This document shows positions 21,455 through 36,400 of a DNA stretch of 64,000 nucleotides, in pieces; within the stretch, counting starts at the first letter, position 1; every line of letters begins with the position of its first letter. The stretch lies in the NCBI RefSeq assembly GCF_043641665.1, contig NC_092181.1, positions 18,265,463 through 18,329,462 on the forward strand, given 5' to 3'. The notes beneath the pieces were generated by a model. It was given only the letters and a program-made list of their open reading frames with translations, was not told the DNA's origin and did no database searches. Made by a program: the position numbers and the translations under genes. Source of the stretch: Enoplosus armatus (Eukaryota > Chordata > Actinopteri > Centrarchiformes > Enoplosidae).

Positions 21455-24400
21455 CCATGAACCACAATAAAACCAGGTTGTAATTTAGGTGTAACCCTCT
21501 CCCATTCCCTTTGAAACAAGTATTTAAAAACATGTTTCCAAATTGTTCGTGACAAACTAATTTTATCAGCCATGTTCACACTGGCAGAAATACTCATTTG
21601 TTCCTTGTTAAGGGGACTTTCAGTTTAAAGAGGTGTGCTCTACTCCACCTCTTACTGTGTGTCATACTGAGGGGGATTTTTTAGAGCTCAGAGTAAAATT
21701 GGACTGAAGTCCATCCAAACAATGAGAGTTACACAAACAAAGAGTCCTACTGCCAAATTTCCTACATCTCCAACAGAGACTGCAGCCAAGTATTGTACTT
21801 TATTTACCCTCATGTATCTCTGTCAGACGGGCTGAGCCCCAAAGCAGGATCCTCTCTCATGTTTCACTTTTTCAAATGAATGAAAAACTTTTGAAGATTA
21901 TTGGAGGTAATTGTTATTGAAATAGTGTGCCTGCGTTTGAAAAAGCCCCTTCAGACTGACTGCCATTCCACCTGCTTGTTGATAGATTTTGACATCTGGA
22001 GGTATATAGCCTTTTTTCCCTCCCCTCCTGTTTCAATTCAGTTTTCTGCTGTGTTCAAAAGTATTTCAAAAGAAGCGATTTGGATATCAAAGGTTTCAGC
22101 AAGGAGTGAGAGTGTGTCTGTGTGAGAGAGATAATGAAGGCAGAGATATTACAGAACATTTGAGTGGAGCGTTTGCAAGCACATACTATATTATTGTTAT
22201 TTAGGACTTTTTCTTTGTCTTAATCACCATGGCTAATGTCTGTGTGACAGGCCGCGGTCTGATGAGATGTGTAGCTTTAACTTTTATTTCACGCCTTGCC
22301 TTTGTATAATGATCATTTACTTTAACCTAGCAGCAGCGTATTGTACATTATTAACATCCCCGCTGATGGAGTGGCTTGTCACCGTGGCCATAATTTGCCA
22401 ATTTTTATGGGTATAAGCTTGCTCGGGCCCCGAGTCTCCGCTTCGATATTAATTCATTGAGAGTATATCCCCTGAGACCGAGCACAAGCAAAAAAGCCAT
22501 TTATTACCTAGTCTCACGCACTTATTGCCTTTTAGAGAGCGTTCCTAACAGGCTTATCCATCTAGTCCTGAAGGGTCCTTCACGGGCATCATTGGCAAGA
22601 TCATTTTGTTCTCCCATAGCTGCACATAATATGCTTACCTGCGAATCTGTGGCTGAAAACATTGTACCGTTGTTGTTGCCACTTTTTATTCCAAGCGAAG
22701 ACTCAAGGACAGCCGGTTTCCTGTCGTGTAGTACAGAAGACTTTGCCAAAATGAAACACATACAGTAGACATATAGGATATTCCTCCTTAGTGATGTCAC
22801 CAAATTGTTACGTCCAACACAGCCAAGCAGCACATACCAGACCTCCTCAGTAATAATCCAAAGCCGTGGACTGGTGCCAGGTTATGTTGGCGTTGTAATA
22901 TCAGACCCACATTTGGGCTTTCAGGGGGTTGAGAATGAGTGCGAGAAAATACTGTCCAAGTCACATTTTATGGGTTGCCCAACGGGCAGGAGGAATTAAA
23001 AAATAACACATTTATAGCTTTCAGCGTCTAGCGTATGTCCATTTAGTGATGAAGAATGTGGCGACACCTTTATTATCGTAGTCGTAGATAAGATTTAAAG
23101 TGTAACCTTGCCATATGTTTTCTGAGAGGTAACAATAAGGGAAGTCAGACTCCGCTGGCTGACAGTTCAGTGTTGTCTTGCCTGCTGAGAAACATGCATT
23201 CAAGCACCTCAGGAAACAAGGCATATGAACTTTCATGAATTGCCAGTTCCCAATGGAAAACTCAGCATACAGCAGTTCAGTTTATGACTAACATAACTGC
23301 TCTCTCTGTTAGTCTGTTGCTGCTTTTCACTGAGCAAACAGGACAGTTAGGGAGTAAGTGGAAATCAATTCAGAAACTTTATGTTGTACTGAAGTAAGTG
23401 CTACATGGACAACAAACCTATACGCAGACTATTAAGTGGCATGCATGAGCAATTAAAGTATACCAGCATAGACATTCCCATGTTGTTCTGGTCTTTATAC
23501 AAAGAGAGAACGAGAGAGAATAGCAAGAGTTGCTGCCAGGTCAGGTCCTATTGTTGCTTCTTGGCTGCATAATAGACTGTAATCAGACACCTGTGCTTTG
23601 TAATGCAATTCAGCAGTCCTGTGTTAAATGCTAGATTCTCAGTTTAATATTAATTGTTGTTAACATTGTGTCGGAGTCGATTCTGTTGTAATTTGTAAGG
23701 CTGTAGTCCACAGTGGGGAAATAAACCCACCACTGGAGTCAGGATAGCAGAGTCACTGCTCGTCTTTTGCTGCAGGAAAAACCCACCTTCTGCGGCTGCA
23801 TCGCGACATGCCCCGCTAGGACTTACAGATGTTTCATTCCCTGTAAAAGAAAGCTCTTAGCTGTTTGTTTGGAAAGAATGCACTTACTATTGTTGACATC
23901 ATATACCTCTTGTTCCTGCAGAGGTTGAATGCTCTTACAGCAAGTCACTTAGGAGAAAAAGGTCTGGAAATCAATTTAACGTAATGCAAAACAAAAGGTA
24001 CTACAGAGCATTGCAGCATATTGTAAGGTGTATCCAATTTGCTCCTCCATATATGTGATTGAGGTGGACATTTTTCAGTGTGCTGCTCTATTGAAGTACA
24101 GCCTGAAATATGCCACAGAATTGAGTCAACTCACATAGTCCTACATCAGAAATATCAACAAAAGCATTTTTAGTTGTGCTGATTGCAGGGCTATTGTATT
24201 GCATTGCATGACATCATGCAGGTGTTTTTATTTTTCTGGCCACTCATACCTTCCACTATGCCTTCTTTGTAAAAAAAAAAAAAAAAAAAAAAGCATTTAG
24301 ATTCTCAAAATCTTTACCTCAGATATTTGTCAACATCCCACATGGTGCTGTGTGTTAATGTGATATAGTCTTGGCAGTCTGCATGCAGATCTGGCAGCGC

Positions 24401-27400
24401 GTGCAGCCGAGGTGGTTCATTAAGACGCCAGACGCTTTATGACTCCACAAGCTCGTGCCTTCAGCTGAGCTTGGCAGGTTCCAGCAAGTCCTTCACACCA
24501 AGATGCTACAAATGCAGCAATCAACATCTATGGGTGCTTTGGAGGAAAATCCATTCAACAGTCACGCTTTGCGCTCTTCGGTATAGATTCATGGACGGAT
24601 GATAGATAGAATGAGGACTGTACCTTCCCGGTCCTGATTATCACGCTACACCCCACACCGCTCCTCTGTGAGCGATGGACTGACTACTCCTCACTGTCAG
24701 GCGGGGGAAGTCGGCCAGCTCTGTATCCATTAGTAAAACAATGGAAGAAGGATGGCGTCCCCATGGTGGATATCAACCTCTCAGGTTCTCTTGGAAGAAA
24801 CTCGTCTGATAGTCTGTGCTTTGAGAAAAGGTGTCACACGCTATGCATGAAGGGTAATAATTATCTGCTTGAGTTCCTTCAAGGCTTAGTGCAATTTAGG
24901 ATCATTATTCAGAGCCTCAGGGTAATAAATACAGGTATTATGCATCCATTTGATATGCCAGCTTTCCGTTCAGTAGAATATCACTGGGGACACGATGTAT
25001 CTGAAAAAAAAAGAAACTCCTCTATTTTGTGCATTGTCACCGTAACTCCCATTGTTGATTGAAATTAGATGTAATTTTGAAGCCATAAATGTTCTAAGGA
25101 ATGACAGATACGTGTCTGACAGTGCTGCAATGTTGATGTGATGAAACGCTGAGCTGATGAATTTTACACAATTTGCACAACTGCCACGGGCTAAATTCAG
25201 CATGAAGAGAGGACCGAGAGAAGCACTGAGAACATGGAACAGGATTCCATATTCATTATGTGCACGCATGTGTGTGTGTGTGTGTATTTATATATGAGTG
25301 TGTAGGAGAATGCACGATAGGAAAATATTTGATTCAATAATTCAGGACCTGTTGCATCTCATGAGATTCCCGTCTCTTTATCGCTCCCACTGCACCAAAC
25401 AGACCTCCCAGACACCTCTCGCCCACCATTGACTGGGAGCTTGTAGGAGTTCAAACTCTGCTCTTTTGCTCACAGTCTTCATAACATCATGTGCTCAGAG
25501 TCAAATGTCATGCCCTTCTGACCCTGACATGTTGAGGAAACATGAAGGTATATACATTTATTTTTCTTAAAATCCTCCAGGCAAACAACATATCAGCTCT
25601 GCCACATTATCATTTCCTGCTACAGGAAGACCATTGATTTTTTTTTCATTCAGTCGGATTTTTATGGCTGCCTCATCTATCTGTTGTTACCATTTTGATA
25701 ATAGTTTTACATTTCATTGACCTTGGATATCCAACTACAAAGGAATAGGGCTGCAACTAATGGTTATTTTAATTATTGTTCATTCTGCTTCTTATGTCTC
25801 GTCTACTCATCTTGGTGGGAAAATCACAATTTCCAAAAAATGACTTAAATCGGTTACGTAATGATAGTTGAAGATTCATTTTCTGTCAATCAATTTTCTG
25901 ATCAATCGACAATTTAATGGACGAAATAATGGGAATACCAAATGAGGACATTTCCATCACATAACATTCAAGTACCAGTGATGTGAAGTTATTGTTATCT
26001 GTGCTACACTGTATCAGTTCTCTTAACAACATCTGGCTATCAACACTGTTAGATGTGATTTTTGAAAGCAACTTGTGGCAACATAAAAATAAAGAAGCTG
26101 AAACAGAAGAGCTGGCAGAATAACAAGCACCAGTCAAAGAATTTCACTTACAGATTTTTGCAATGTTGCCAAAAGAAACAGGATTGGTGCTAAACGCTAT
26201 TAAATCACTAATGACTGCACTGCGATTTGAAAAAAAGCTTTTATTCAAGGCCCTTACAGCACAATGTGTAAAGGAGACAAAACCTAGACTTTTTTACATG
26301 GAGCTCTGGCAGGAGACAAAGCATTTTTTTAACCCACAGAATCTTTTGAAAACTGTTAAATGTGACGGTGTATCTGTCATGGGCAGCTTTCTACTGGGAG
26401 TCATTATATGCACTGATTACTTTGTAATGTCATGTAACTGCAAGGAGCAGGTGCACCCATAGCAACATAAACTCTTTTCACATGATGTCTCCGTATTTTA
26501 AGATGATAATTACCTAATGCACACTGATAAATAAATTCAAGGGGGAAAAGAACATCATGATGAACTCAGCCTCCCGTCACCAGATTTAAATACCACTGAA
26601 ATGTCATGGGTGGTTGTCAGATGGCTTTTTTTAAAGGTGTCACCATCCTCCAAATGAAGTGAATTTTGCCAGGGGCGAAGATGTTCTTGTTTTGTTTTAT
26701 GTTAAGTTTACAGTATGGAGGGACAGCAGGTGCCATGTTTGTGCATATCTGTGTGTGTGGGTACATGTCCCTTGCAGAGATACTGGCATCATCTAAACCT
26801 GGCTGATGTCCAGACCTCTCCTTTTCCTTTTTACTTCTTTTCCTTTTCCTTTTCCTTTTCATTCCTTTCCCCTTTCCATTCCGCTCCTGTTGTTTCCCTT
26901 TCTTTCCTTTCCTGTCCTCTCCCTTCATTTCCTTTCCTTTCCTTTCCTTTCCTTTCCTTTCAGACCTTTTCCCTTTGTTTCCTTCCCTTTTCTCTCCTCT
27001 CTCCTCTCTTACTGTGGGCTTGGAGTTTCTCCCTGCCTGACTGGCTTCCTGCTTGCCAGGCAGCAGACAAACATTTTCCCTGGATCTGCCACTCTCACTT
27101 AGCATCCATCGGGGTTTTTTCCAATGAGGTGATTGGCAGCGGGGGCAAGCATTAGCATTTCCTCATCTTGGCGTAGAGACACTAACAGGCAGGGATAGCT
27201 GCAAAGGATGTGCCTTGAATACTGAGCAACAAATCCACACTGCCATCAAGGCACAAAAGAAAGCATCTTTTGTGTAAGGGAGGTATATCAAGATAGTTTC
27301 TCCTTTGTTTTATAGCTGGATCACAGCGTTACCAGCTCCTCTGTACAACTTAAAACCTGCTTTATCAGTGTTCATATGTTGGATTTATTCAAAATTCTCA

Positions 27401-30400
27401 TGTGCTCAGGACCAGTCTCTTTATTGTACTTTAGGTGTATAATTCAGCCAGCTCGGTCTTTCCTAGCTTCCGATTCATTTATTATTTGCTAGATTTTAGG
27501 TACCATCTCAGAGCCTCTCACAGTATGCGGCTTGGATTTTCATCAGTATCCTTAAATGGACCCATTCCTTCACCCTATTCTCTCCATAAATATGTGGTGA
27601 GCCTTGGTGCAGATAAAAAGGTAATCCACATACACTGTCTGCCAAGAAGCTATTTCTTGCTCTGAGCAGAATAGAACATGGTGTAACAAAAACATCCGGC
27701 TGTAATTTCTCTTAGAGGAATTGCAGTGCTTGGAAAATAACCTGTATCTCTATAAACACTTATACCTGCATGTTCTCTCTGTAGAAGAGATGATATTATC
27801 TTCCGCTGTTATGAAATTGTCTTCTAGATAGATTCTTTAAACATACAGGAACACATACTCTTGACATGCTTTAATGTAATAGACGGAGATAGAAAACATA
27901 CTGTATTTTCAAGGGCAGCAGGCAATACATGGCCTCTAATGTGCTTCACAAGCCTTATAATGAACACAATAATAATGTGGTCTTCTCAGATGTGAGTGTC
28001 AGCGGTGCACTGATGCAGACTGAAGGCTTTATTCAGATGGAGTCTGGCAGGCTTTCAACACAGGTCTCCAGTTTGACATCGCACAAACCAACGCGATCTG
28101 ATGTGCTATCAGTTCTATTTCCTTGACGCAAAGATAATCTATTGGAAAGCAGTGAAAAGTCATCCTTCAACACCCTGAGGAGATGTAGCGCAAGTTTCAT
28201 ATTTCATATTAATTGCTCCAACTTGATTATTTGCTGTTGTTCTTTGTTGTATATGATAGTAAACTCTTTGCATTTTGGACTGTTGGTCAGATGCGAGTAA
28301 AATGGGATTGAAAGACGTCACATTGGGATCTGGGCACGGGCATTTTTCACATATCACTGCTGAATCACTGCTCTCACTAGAAAGGTGCAATTTTATTTTT
28401 CTTGCATACTCAAGTACATGTGATAGAATTTGGGCCCTTCAGTGCTTTTGAAGAGCTATTACATGAATATACTAAAAAACATTAGTTTAGTCCAGTCAGT
28501 TTTATTTATGTATAGCCCAAAATCACAAATTGCCTCAAAGGGCTTTACAGTATGTACAACACACAACACCTTCTATCTAGGAGAAACTCAAACAAAAGAA
28601 AAAAACATTAACAGGTAAAAATGGAAATTACATTTAATCGTAGGTGAAAAAGCATCCTGTGTGTCCACTTAAGTATTTTCTCTCTACAGCAGGAAAATGA
28701 AATGAATCATGTGAATGCTTTAAAGCCTCCCTCCAAACCTCATTGAAAAGACCCCTGCTTTTCATTAAGACATTTTAATTGGCTGTGAACTAATTATGTC
28801 ATCCCTGCACAGGTGGCCGCGGCAGATGGCCTCGTCCAACGGCCTGTGTCGATACGGGGCCAGGGTGGACTGCTGCTGGGGATGGACGCGCCGCTCCTGG
28901 GGTCACTGCCAGCGTGAGTGCCACCATGCCTGCTGCTGCTGCTGGGGACAAACAGGGCTAACAAGGTTGCAAGGTTTCAAGCTGGGGTCAAAGATGCTAT
29001 TAGACGGAGGAGACACTGTAACACTACCACAGTAACTAGAGGCTTGGGGAAACACACACACACACACACACATACACCTGCACGTTGTCCCCACAGTACA
29101 GCTAATGGAGCATCACACCTGTGACAATCTTTGAGTAAAGATTGATGGTAATGGCTAGTTGGACCGGAGGACCGGCTGACATCTACATTCACTCTTGGGG
29201 TGGCCATGATGAGGGAGAGAACGTAGCTGCAGGTGGACACATTCAAGGGTAGATAGGAGATTGATTATAGATTACAACTATGCAAAGACAAGCTAGCTAA
29301 CTCTGCCAGAACAAGACAAATCAAGAACAGTGGTGGGAACAATCCGCGGTGTTGTCAGGTGTACAGACCTCAACTCATCGGTATATTCCACGACGCCACT
29401 TAAAGGATTCAGAGGATTTGTCCTGTCAGTACCACGCGCTGTGTAAGATGAACTGTATGAAATATTAACACGTCACATTTTCGACATATTGACATTGTGT
29501 AAAGATCCTCTGCTCTCCTGTAATGCTACCCAGGGATGTGTGAAATATACTACCATGGGTTTCAAATCTGGCTACTTGCCTCGCAAATGTCAAATCCTCT
29601 GCATGGCTTGGTGCCTGTGCTGGTATCGCTGCTGCTTTGCTGCAAAGGTTTAATCAAGAAGGGGTTAACACACACATAGGCCTTTTCCACAGCAGGAAAT
29701 TAGCAACCGGCTACTTGAAGGAATAGTCAGGAATTTTGGGGAGTTAGATGAGAAAATCATTACTACTCTCAAATAGGTCTGTTCAATATGATCCTAAGGT
29801 AAGAATCTAAAGCTCCCACTACACTGCAAATTAAACAAGAAGATATTCATTAGTGAGCTTTAGAGGTGCTGGTGGGTGGATTTTTTTTATGTTTGGATCG
29901 GGGCAGGCTAGCTGTTTCCCTCTTGTTTCCAGTCTTTATGCTAAGCTAAGCTAATTGGCTGCTTCATGTTTAGCACTGATCTGAGTTGTATTGATCTTCT
30001 CATCTAACTCTCTGCAATGTTTACTTATTGTTTTGGCATATTTGCCACAGGTTCTGGTTTTGTTTCCCGCCTCAGGCATGCGTTCCTAAAACTAAAATTC
30101 AGCTCAGCTCAGTAAGTGACACTAAATCCAAGTTCCCGATACTGCCAGGGGGTGCAGGAAGTGCTGTCAATTGTGATTAGTTTAGCCAATGTGTCGTCAC
30201 ATCACAACAAAGGATGACTACAACAAACAACATTTCACTGCTGCGACCACTTGTTGGACCAACAAGGCGAAGTTTGTGTTGTCACTGATACATTTTGTCG
30301 TTGCCGTTGGAGATGCTCATTTTCTTTCCTCAGACCTGTAGCTTTCACAAGTTGATCCTTCAGTTTATCTCTCTGTTTTTCGTCCTCTTTTGGAATTCAT

Positions 30401-33400
30401 TGGCACACAATTTTCCATCTCAAATTCACGTAAAATTAAAATAAAATCAATGTCAGGAGTAGTGCCACTTCTAATATCGCCGTTTGTCCCACAACTGCAC
30501 TCGCCTACCGAACAAGGCATAAAAATATCTGTCCCCTTCTCAATCGGTAATTCCAAAGCACTGTTGCCTTTCCAGTGAAGCTTATCTAAAATGTCCCGGT
30601 TTATAAAACACAATGGAAACACAAAGCAGAACACAGTATCAAAGCCTTACAAATTCTTACAAAGTTGAGGTTATTGGAAGCTCCATTTTATGGTTTGTTA
30701 AGTTCCTGCTGTGTAAAAGACCTAAAAACATTCATAACTCTGCATGTTGGTTCTGGCCACATATTTATAGCTTGTTAAATTAATATTTATTAATCCACTC
30801 ATTTTGTTTTTCATTGTTTTTCATTGCTGACCATATTTTGATTTATGTTCTTTTGTACTGAAGCTCACCATGCCATGCTGTACTTTAACTGAACTTTTTG
30901 TTTAGCTTGTTGTGTTTCGTGTATGGAAAATATGTCACACACTGCTTGTTGGGTCCAAAGGTCTGTGCGGCTGCAGCTGAAAGATTGCTGAATTTGCTGG
31001 GTTTAGCTGCTATTTTTCACTCCAATTTCATGTAAAAGTGACAGACTGCCATCTTTTCACTTGATGTTGAAGTGCATGGAAAGATTTTTCATTTTGTTCT
31101 GGAGAACACAAACAGAATTACTTGAGTTCACGGCCCCCAGTGTTTCATATTCCTTTTAGCTCTGCCAGATTAACCTAAGGTCTTTACAAATCTTCTTTTT
31201 ATCCACATCTCGCTTCGTGTCTATTCGAAAAAATATGAAAATTCTATTCTTACATAAACACAGTCAGAAAAACAACTTACGCTAGAGGGACAGACCCAGA
31301 CTTGTAGCTTGAGGGTTAGGGATGGATTTCATGGTTACAAATTAGGGGGGGGTTACAATAGTTACAATAGGCCTTGTTCAAAAACCTCCTACCATTTCCC
31401 AAGTCCTTGACACTTGAACTACACAGTCTGTGCTGGAATGATTTAGGCAAAAGCACCACTGTTTTACTCAGACAGCTCAATTGTATCATTTGATAGTGTT
31501 TGTTTGAACGTCGGGCCAGACTCAGCAGTAATCCTGGCAGGAGTCAGCCGTCTCAATGCCCAATACCTCCCAGTGCATCTGTACTGGGCTCTCTGCCTTT
31601 ACAGCTTCCAATATTCAGAAAATTCAAGGTGGAATAGATGTGGTTTTGAATGAGGATGAGAGAGAAGAAGGTAACTTTATTACAAGCTTACATTAATGAA
31701 AATAAAAATGCCACCGCACATCACCGTAGTGTAGTTACAGTTCCACCAGACAAAACATTCATTGTTTTTCCTCGAGAAATCACGGGCCATGTTACATCAT
31801 AGGTGAAATTTATTTCATAATAAATTCAGCACACACATTAAAAAAAGTAATGTTTGCATCAATCACTCGACCAGCCATACAGCAGTGTGTGAACATGTTT
31901 TCTTTGTTGTTCTGGAGTCCCATATGTTCCATGTTGAGCCAAAAATACAAGCTAGATTTGAGCTTAACCACCGTGTCGAGCTGCTGCACTACTTCCACTC
32001 CACTTTTTCTTTTCAACAAAAGCAGCAAAAAAAATCTGCTCTGTGAGTTAAATCACTCGGTGAGTGCTTTCCTTAATGCTTCCAAATGCTCCTGACTGGG
32101 TGCACAGCTCAAATCCATTCACTTGAGACTATAATCTGTATTCCATCAAGTCAGTAAGGTACTGATTTAAACCTTAGAGGAGGCCAGTGGATGGTTTGGG
32201 AAAGAAAGGAAGTGTAATCATGGCTGTGTGAGAGGATGCAGTTATTACAGATTTCAGATCTTGGTAGGTTTTTATTGTGGTGATAGAAGAGATTAGATTG
32301 GAGCTATTGGATTGTGGCTTTCTCAGCCACAGAGGTCAGCGATCAGTTTGTGCGACTTCTCTCAAAGAATGAGAAACTTAATGGATCAACCTTGATTTTT
32401 TTTTTTTAAAGCTCCCAGAACTGACAGAGCGAGTTAGAGAAGGGAGAAAGGACTGAAAGTTGGAGAAAGTAAAAATCCTGAGGTGTAAGGGAAATGGTTT
32501 CGAGGTAAGGAGTTAGAGATGATTGCTGCTGGAGTGGAGGAGAGACTTCAGGAGAGGGAGACAAGTAAGAAAAGCAGGCAGATGGAGAAAGAGAGAGAGA
32601 GGAGCTTTAGATTTATAGTAAACCGAAGCTCCACTTATAATGTTCTGACAGGCCATCCAGCAGGCAGCACCGCACTTGAAGCTACTTATTCTAACCAGCT
32701 GCCATCATGAACATTTCACTGCCACTGGGAGCATTTGAACATCTGTTCAGCAATTGCATTTGTAATTGCATTTCCAGTGTAATACAGTTCACAGTGATAC
32801 GTTTAATAAAAAAATATTTATCATCTCTTCCACCCTTGATGAAGATGGAAAACGGTCTGATACAACAAGTAGATCCCACTAGTGTTAGTATCCAAATGGT
32901 CTACTCACTCGGTCACACCCAGAGCTTTAATCATTTAATGTTAGGTGATACAAGATATGTGAGTTTGTCATAGAGACCGACTTTAAGTTGAAGCTAATTT
33001 CATTCATGTAAGATGTTCCGGAAAGAAAAATTGTTTGGGTTTGTGCCCCGAAAAATCAAGACGACAGATATTCACAACTGGCTAAACTGACTAAAGAACT
33101 CGTAATTCATCTGAATTAAGTTCATATTGGACAATTCTGCACCTCACTTCATGATTATGTCCAGTCAGTGCCAACATTTAGTGTCAATACAGGCAGTAGT
33201 GTGCCCTGTATGCAGCAAGGTGGAGAGTAAGAGTGTGTGGATTTGGGTGTAGTGCCTCCACCTTTCATGCAGGAGACAGAAGTCTGTGTCCTGTCACAGG
33301 TCTGCAATTAAAGTTTTATTTCTTTTACTTTACCTAAACCATAATCCATTCCTAACCTTAACCAAGTGACTTAGTTGCCCAACCTTAAACATACCATAAC

Positions 33401-36400
33401 CATCATCTTTCCCTAGCGTTAGCCATATCATAGTTGATGACTGAATCCAGTGATTCATCATTGATTTTCCACAAAGATTTAAAAGAAGAATGAAGAAAAA
33501 AATCAAAGCTGCAAAAAAATGTAATAGAATGAAATGAATCGTCTAATAACAACGTTCTTGTCTAGATGTAGGGTTGGATTGTACTCATATTTCAAACTTG
33601 ACTTGACTTGACTCAAACTTACTTGAGTGATTTGAGATTTGAAATCAAAAACATTCAAGTTAACAAAGTCTCAGGTTTTGATACAGGTACAATGCTGAAA
33701 CAATTCAACACTGATAAGACATTGCATTGAAAGCACTCAGAAAAACACTATTAACACAGCTTTGAAAGGTAAAGGCTTTGAAAGGCTTGAATTGACTTGC
33801 AGCTTGCTTATAAAGACTTGTTACTTGACTTGGACATGTCTCAAAGGGCTTAACTTGTTTTTGATTAACTTGACTCCTCCAAAAGACTTACACATTCATG
33901 TTCTCTGCATTGTAAAGGAACTGGGTTGAATATCACCTCCATATTAAATAGATCACACATTATAATTTCCTCAGAGGTCCTGGCGGATTTTACAAATCCA
34001 TTGAGACCGGGATTTAGTTTGATTGAGTGCCGTCTTTGTTTTTCGACAAATGGTGTGGACAGGATTAAGGCAGGACTTTTGAATCTGTAATTTGAGCGAT
34101 GAAAGCAGAAAAGTGATACCTCAGTTTAAGTAATTCACTTTATCATGATTGTCTGTGCAGTTTCCTTGTCTGCTCTACTTTCTTTCATGATCACTGAGCT
34201 GTAAAGGCCCGTCTAAAATTGGGCCTTTTCATCTGCCGAGGTAATAATGTGAAAACAAAAAGGAAGGCTTGTAAAAATTAGAGGCAATATATGCAGAAAT
34301 AATAGGGACATGTTCAGAACCACTTGAAGCCACTCTGGTTTTAAAGACACTCCGAAACAGTGATGAATATTTCTGAAGAAATCTGTTCACAGTCAGGTAG
34401 CTGCAGCATTCATTTTTATATTGAAGGGCCGTGATCTCATTGAATGATGTTGGTGGTGTTTCCATCTCTCGGTGCTGTGATGTATTTTTAAGAGAGAACT
34501 ATAATTTTACTGTGTCACAGTGTGCGAGGGGAAAACGGCTTAATTCGCTTCCATTTAGATATGAGTGATAAGGAATATGTAGTTAACATTTTTAGATCCC
34601 TGGTGACAGTGGTTTTAATCGGACATCATAATCAAAATTTTCCTATTAACTTGAGGCAACTGGGAATATGTGTGACTCCAGACTGTGTGTGTTTTGTTTT
34701 TTTTCCTTCTTTTTTTTTTTCCGAACGTTTGCTTGTCAAAATGAGCAGGCTCATGCCCTCTAACATCATGTTTATTTATGTTTTTTCCTCAAAGACTAAA
34801 CAATGCCCCGCAACCTTTGTTTGTTTGGCTATTTGTTTTGCAGCTCTCTTCGCCTTAACTCACAGAGTAGCCGGGATAAGGTGCCAGCCCCAAGGTTAGC
34901 TCTACATGTTTCTTGAAATAATCTTGCTAGACATGTTTTGCTGGGGGCACATCCTCTGAATCCTGGGCTCTCTCACTTATTTATAGAGCCAAGCCCACAT
35001 CCTCAACACCCTTCCCCCCTCCCACCCAACACCACTAACACCACCACACCCCTTGGCAGCGGCCATCTTCTTCCCTCTGGCCTCAGATCTATGCAAACAG
35101 CTTACACTCTGCAGACCTGATTTCACCTGAAGCCATGTCTAACATGAATTATGCTGAAGTTCTTTGGTGTCTCATTAAGATTCAACTGCCCCTCTACTCG
35201 ACCCGTTTTTTACACTGGCATCCAGTATTAATGAAACCCTTAAAGCTGAAATCCATACTGTTTTTTAATTAATATATCAGTAATATATCCATCTTGTGCA
35301 GAGTAAAAACGGAGTATTTACTGTGGTTGCGGGTGCTCTGCATATGTAACTACATAGAAATCTTTTCATGTTAAGAATGCCAATGCCATCACGTGTTTGA
35401 ATCAAATATTCACCATGACATTACCAGGTCGATCAATCACATTTTCACTGCCAACAAGCGACAATGAGATAAAACAAGCTCAGACCCCAGACACTAGATG
35501 ATCTCTCATCTGTATGCATGTAACATTAGTCCTGAAGAGATGATGAAATAATCACTACAAGCAGCCTTAGTCATTACTTATTTCATTGCAAGATGATGCA
35601 ATTTGTAATTAACTAAGAAATGATTTTCCCATCTTACTTTGAAGAGGTAATGCTTGTTACTAATTACATTAGTATAGAAATTAATACACAATATCGCTGT
35701 CCATTAGAAATTAATACGTTCCTTTGTGTTTACCATCAGGCAACCATGAGCAGTCAATAAATCAAAAGAATCTGCATCATTACCAGCAGTATGCTGTCCT
35801 GAGGACTGGCTGATGTAAACCAGAGTGAAAATGTGTCATCACTCGGCATGTTTTGATGGTGTTCATGGAACGAGGGTCATACACGCTATGTTTGGCCTTC
35901 CAGCTGGTACGACCATTTTTAGTCCTCCGTGTCCTTTGCTGTGGTTAATGAACACTGTCCGTTTCCCTGATCTCTCCGCCATGCCAGAGGCTTAAAAATA
36001 CCCTCAGAGGAAAAGCCTGTTGATGGCCGCCTCTGATCCTGCTAATCAAATCCTCCCCATGTAGGAGAATAACAAAAAAGCACTCCACTTGACTCCCTGC
36101 TAACTAACAACACCAGAAGCTTCTTTCATTTTATCTGCTGACCAGGCCAAGGTCTAATAAACCTCTACTTCCAAAAGAATACAACCCTTTTCCTTTTCCT
36201 CCAACAAATTGGGCCATTTTTAATCTGTGATTGTGAACTTTGACCGCTCTGTGCGTTAACACCCTGGCTCATATCACAGGCCTCTCCAAGTGGGCTGACA
36301 ATACTTTCTTTCTATTTGATTACACAGCCTAATAAAGTGGAGTGAGTCTGGAGATGTTATCGGCTCCAGTTAAAGGATTCATCACATACCTTTGAGCCTT

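Larger units (their letters stand above)
20760..28812 (+). other. npnt: NPNT intron 1 (8 kb)
   Basis: Non-coding. Contents: the palindrome at 20894, a T-rich tract (21401-21451), an A21-type run (24270-24291), a short GT repeat (25269-25285), an internally deleted hAT-like element (25747-25912), a long CCTTT-type tract (26817-27003) and a repeat fragment (28490-28600). First introns next to CpG islands often hold enhancers, but nothing here proves one. Confidence 0.7.

Noticed and set aside
26163..26462. 99-codon plus-strand frame starting near 26163
   Set aside because: No domain, no splice or promoter context, and it sits in repeat-rich NPNT intron 1. Length is within chance for AT-rich DNA.
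26617..27105. 162-codon minus-strand frame rich in Lys/Arg/Glu/Gly
   Set aside because: It is a translation of the CCTTT tract; low complexity only.
34522..34899. 125-codon plus-strand frame in NPNT intron 2
   Set aside because: Contains a poly-Phe stretch from a T run and no family signature.
34840..34900. LINE-tail-like GCCGGGATAAGGTGCCAGCCC
   Set aside because: Only about 20 bases resemble the fish L2 tail and nothing else supports it.
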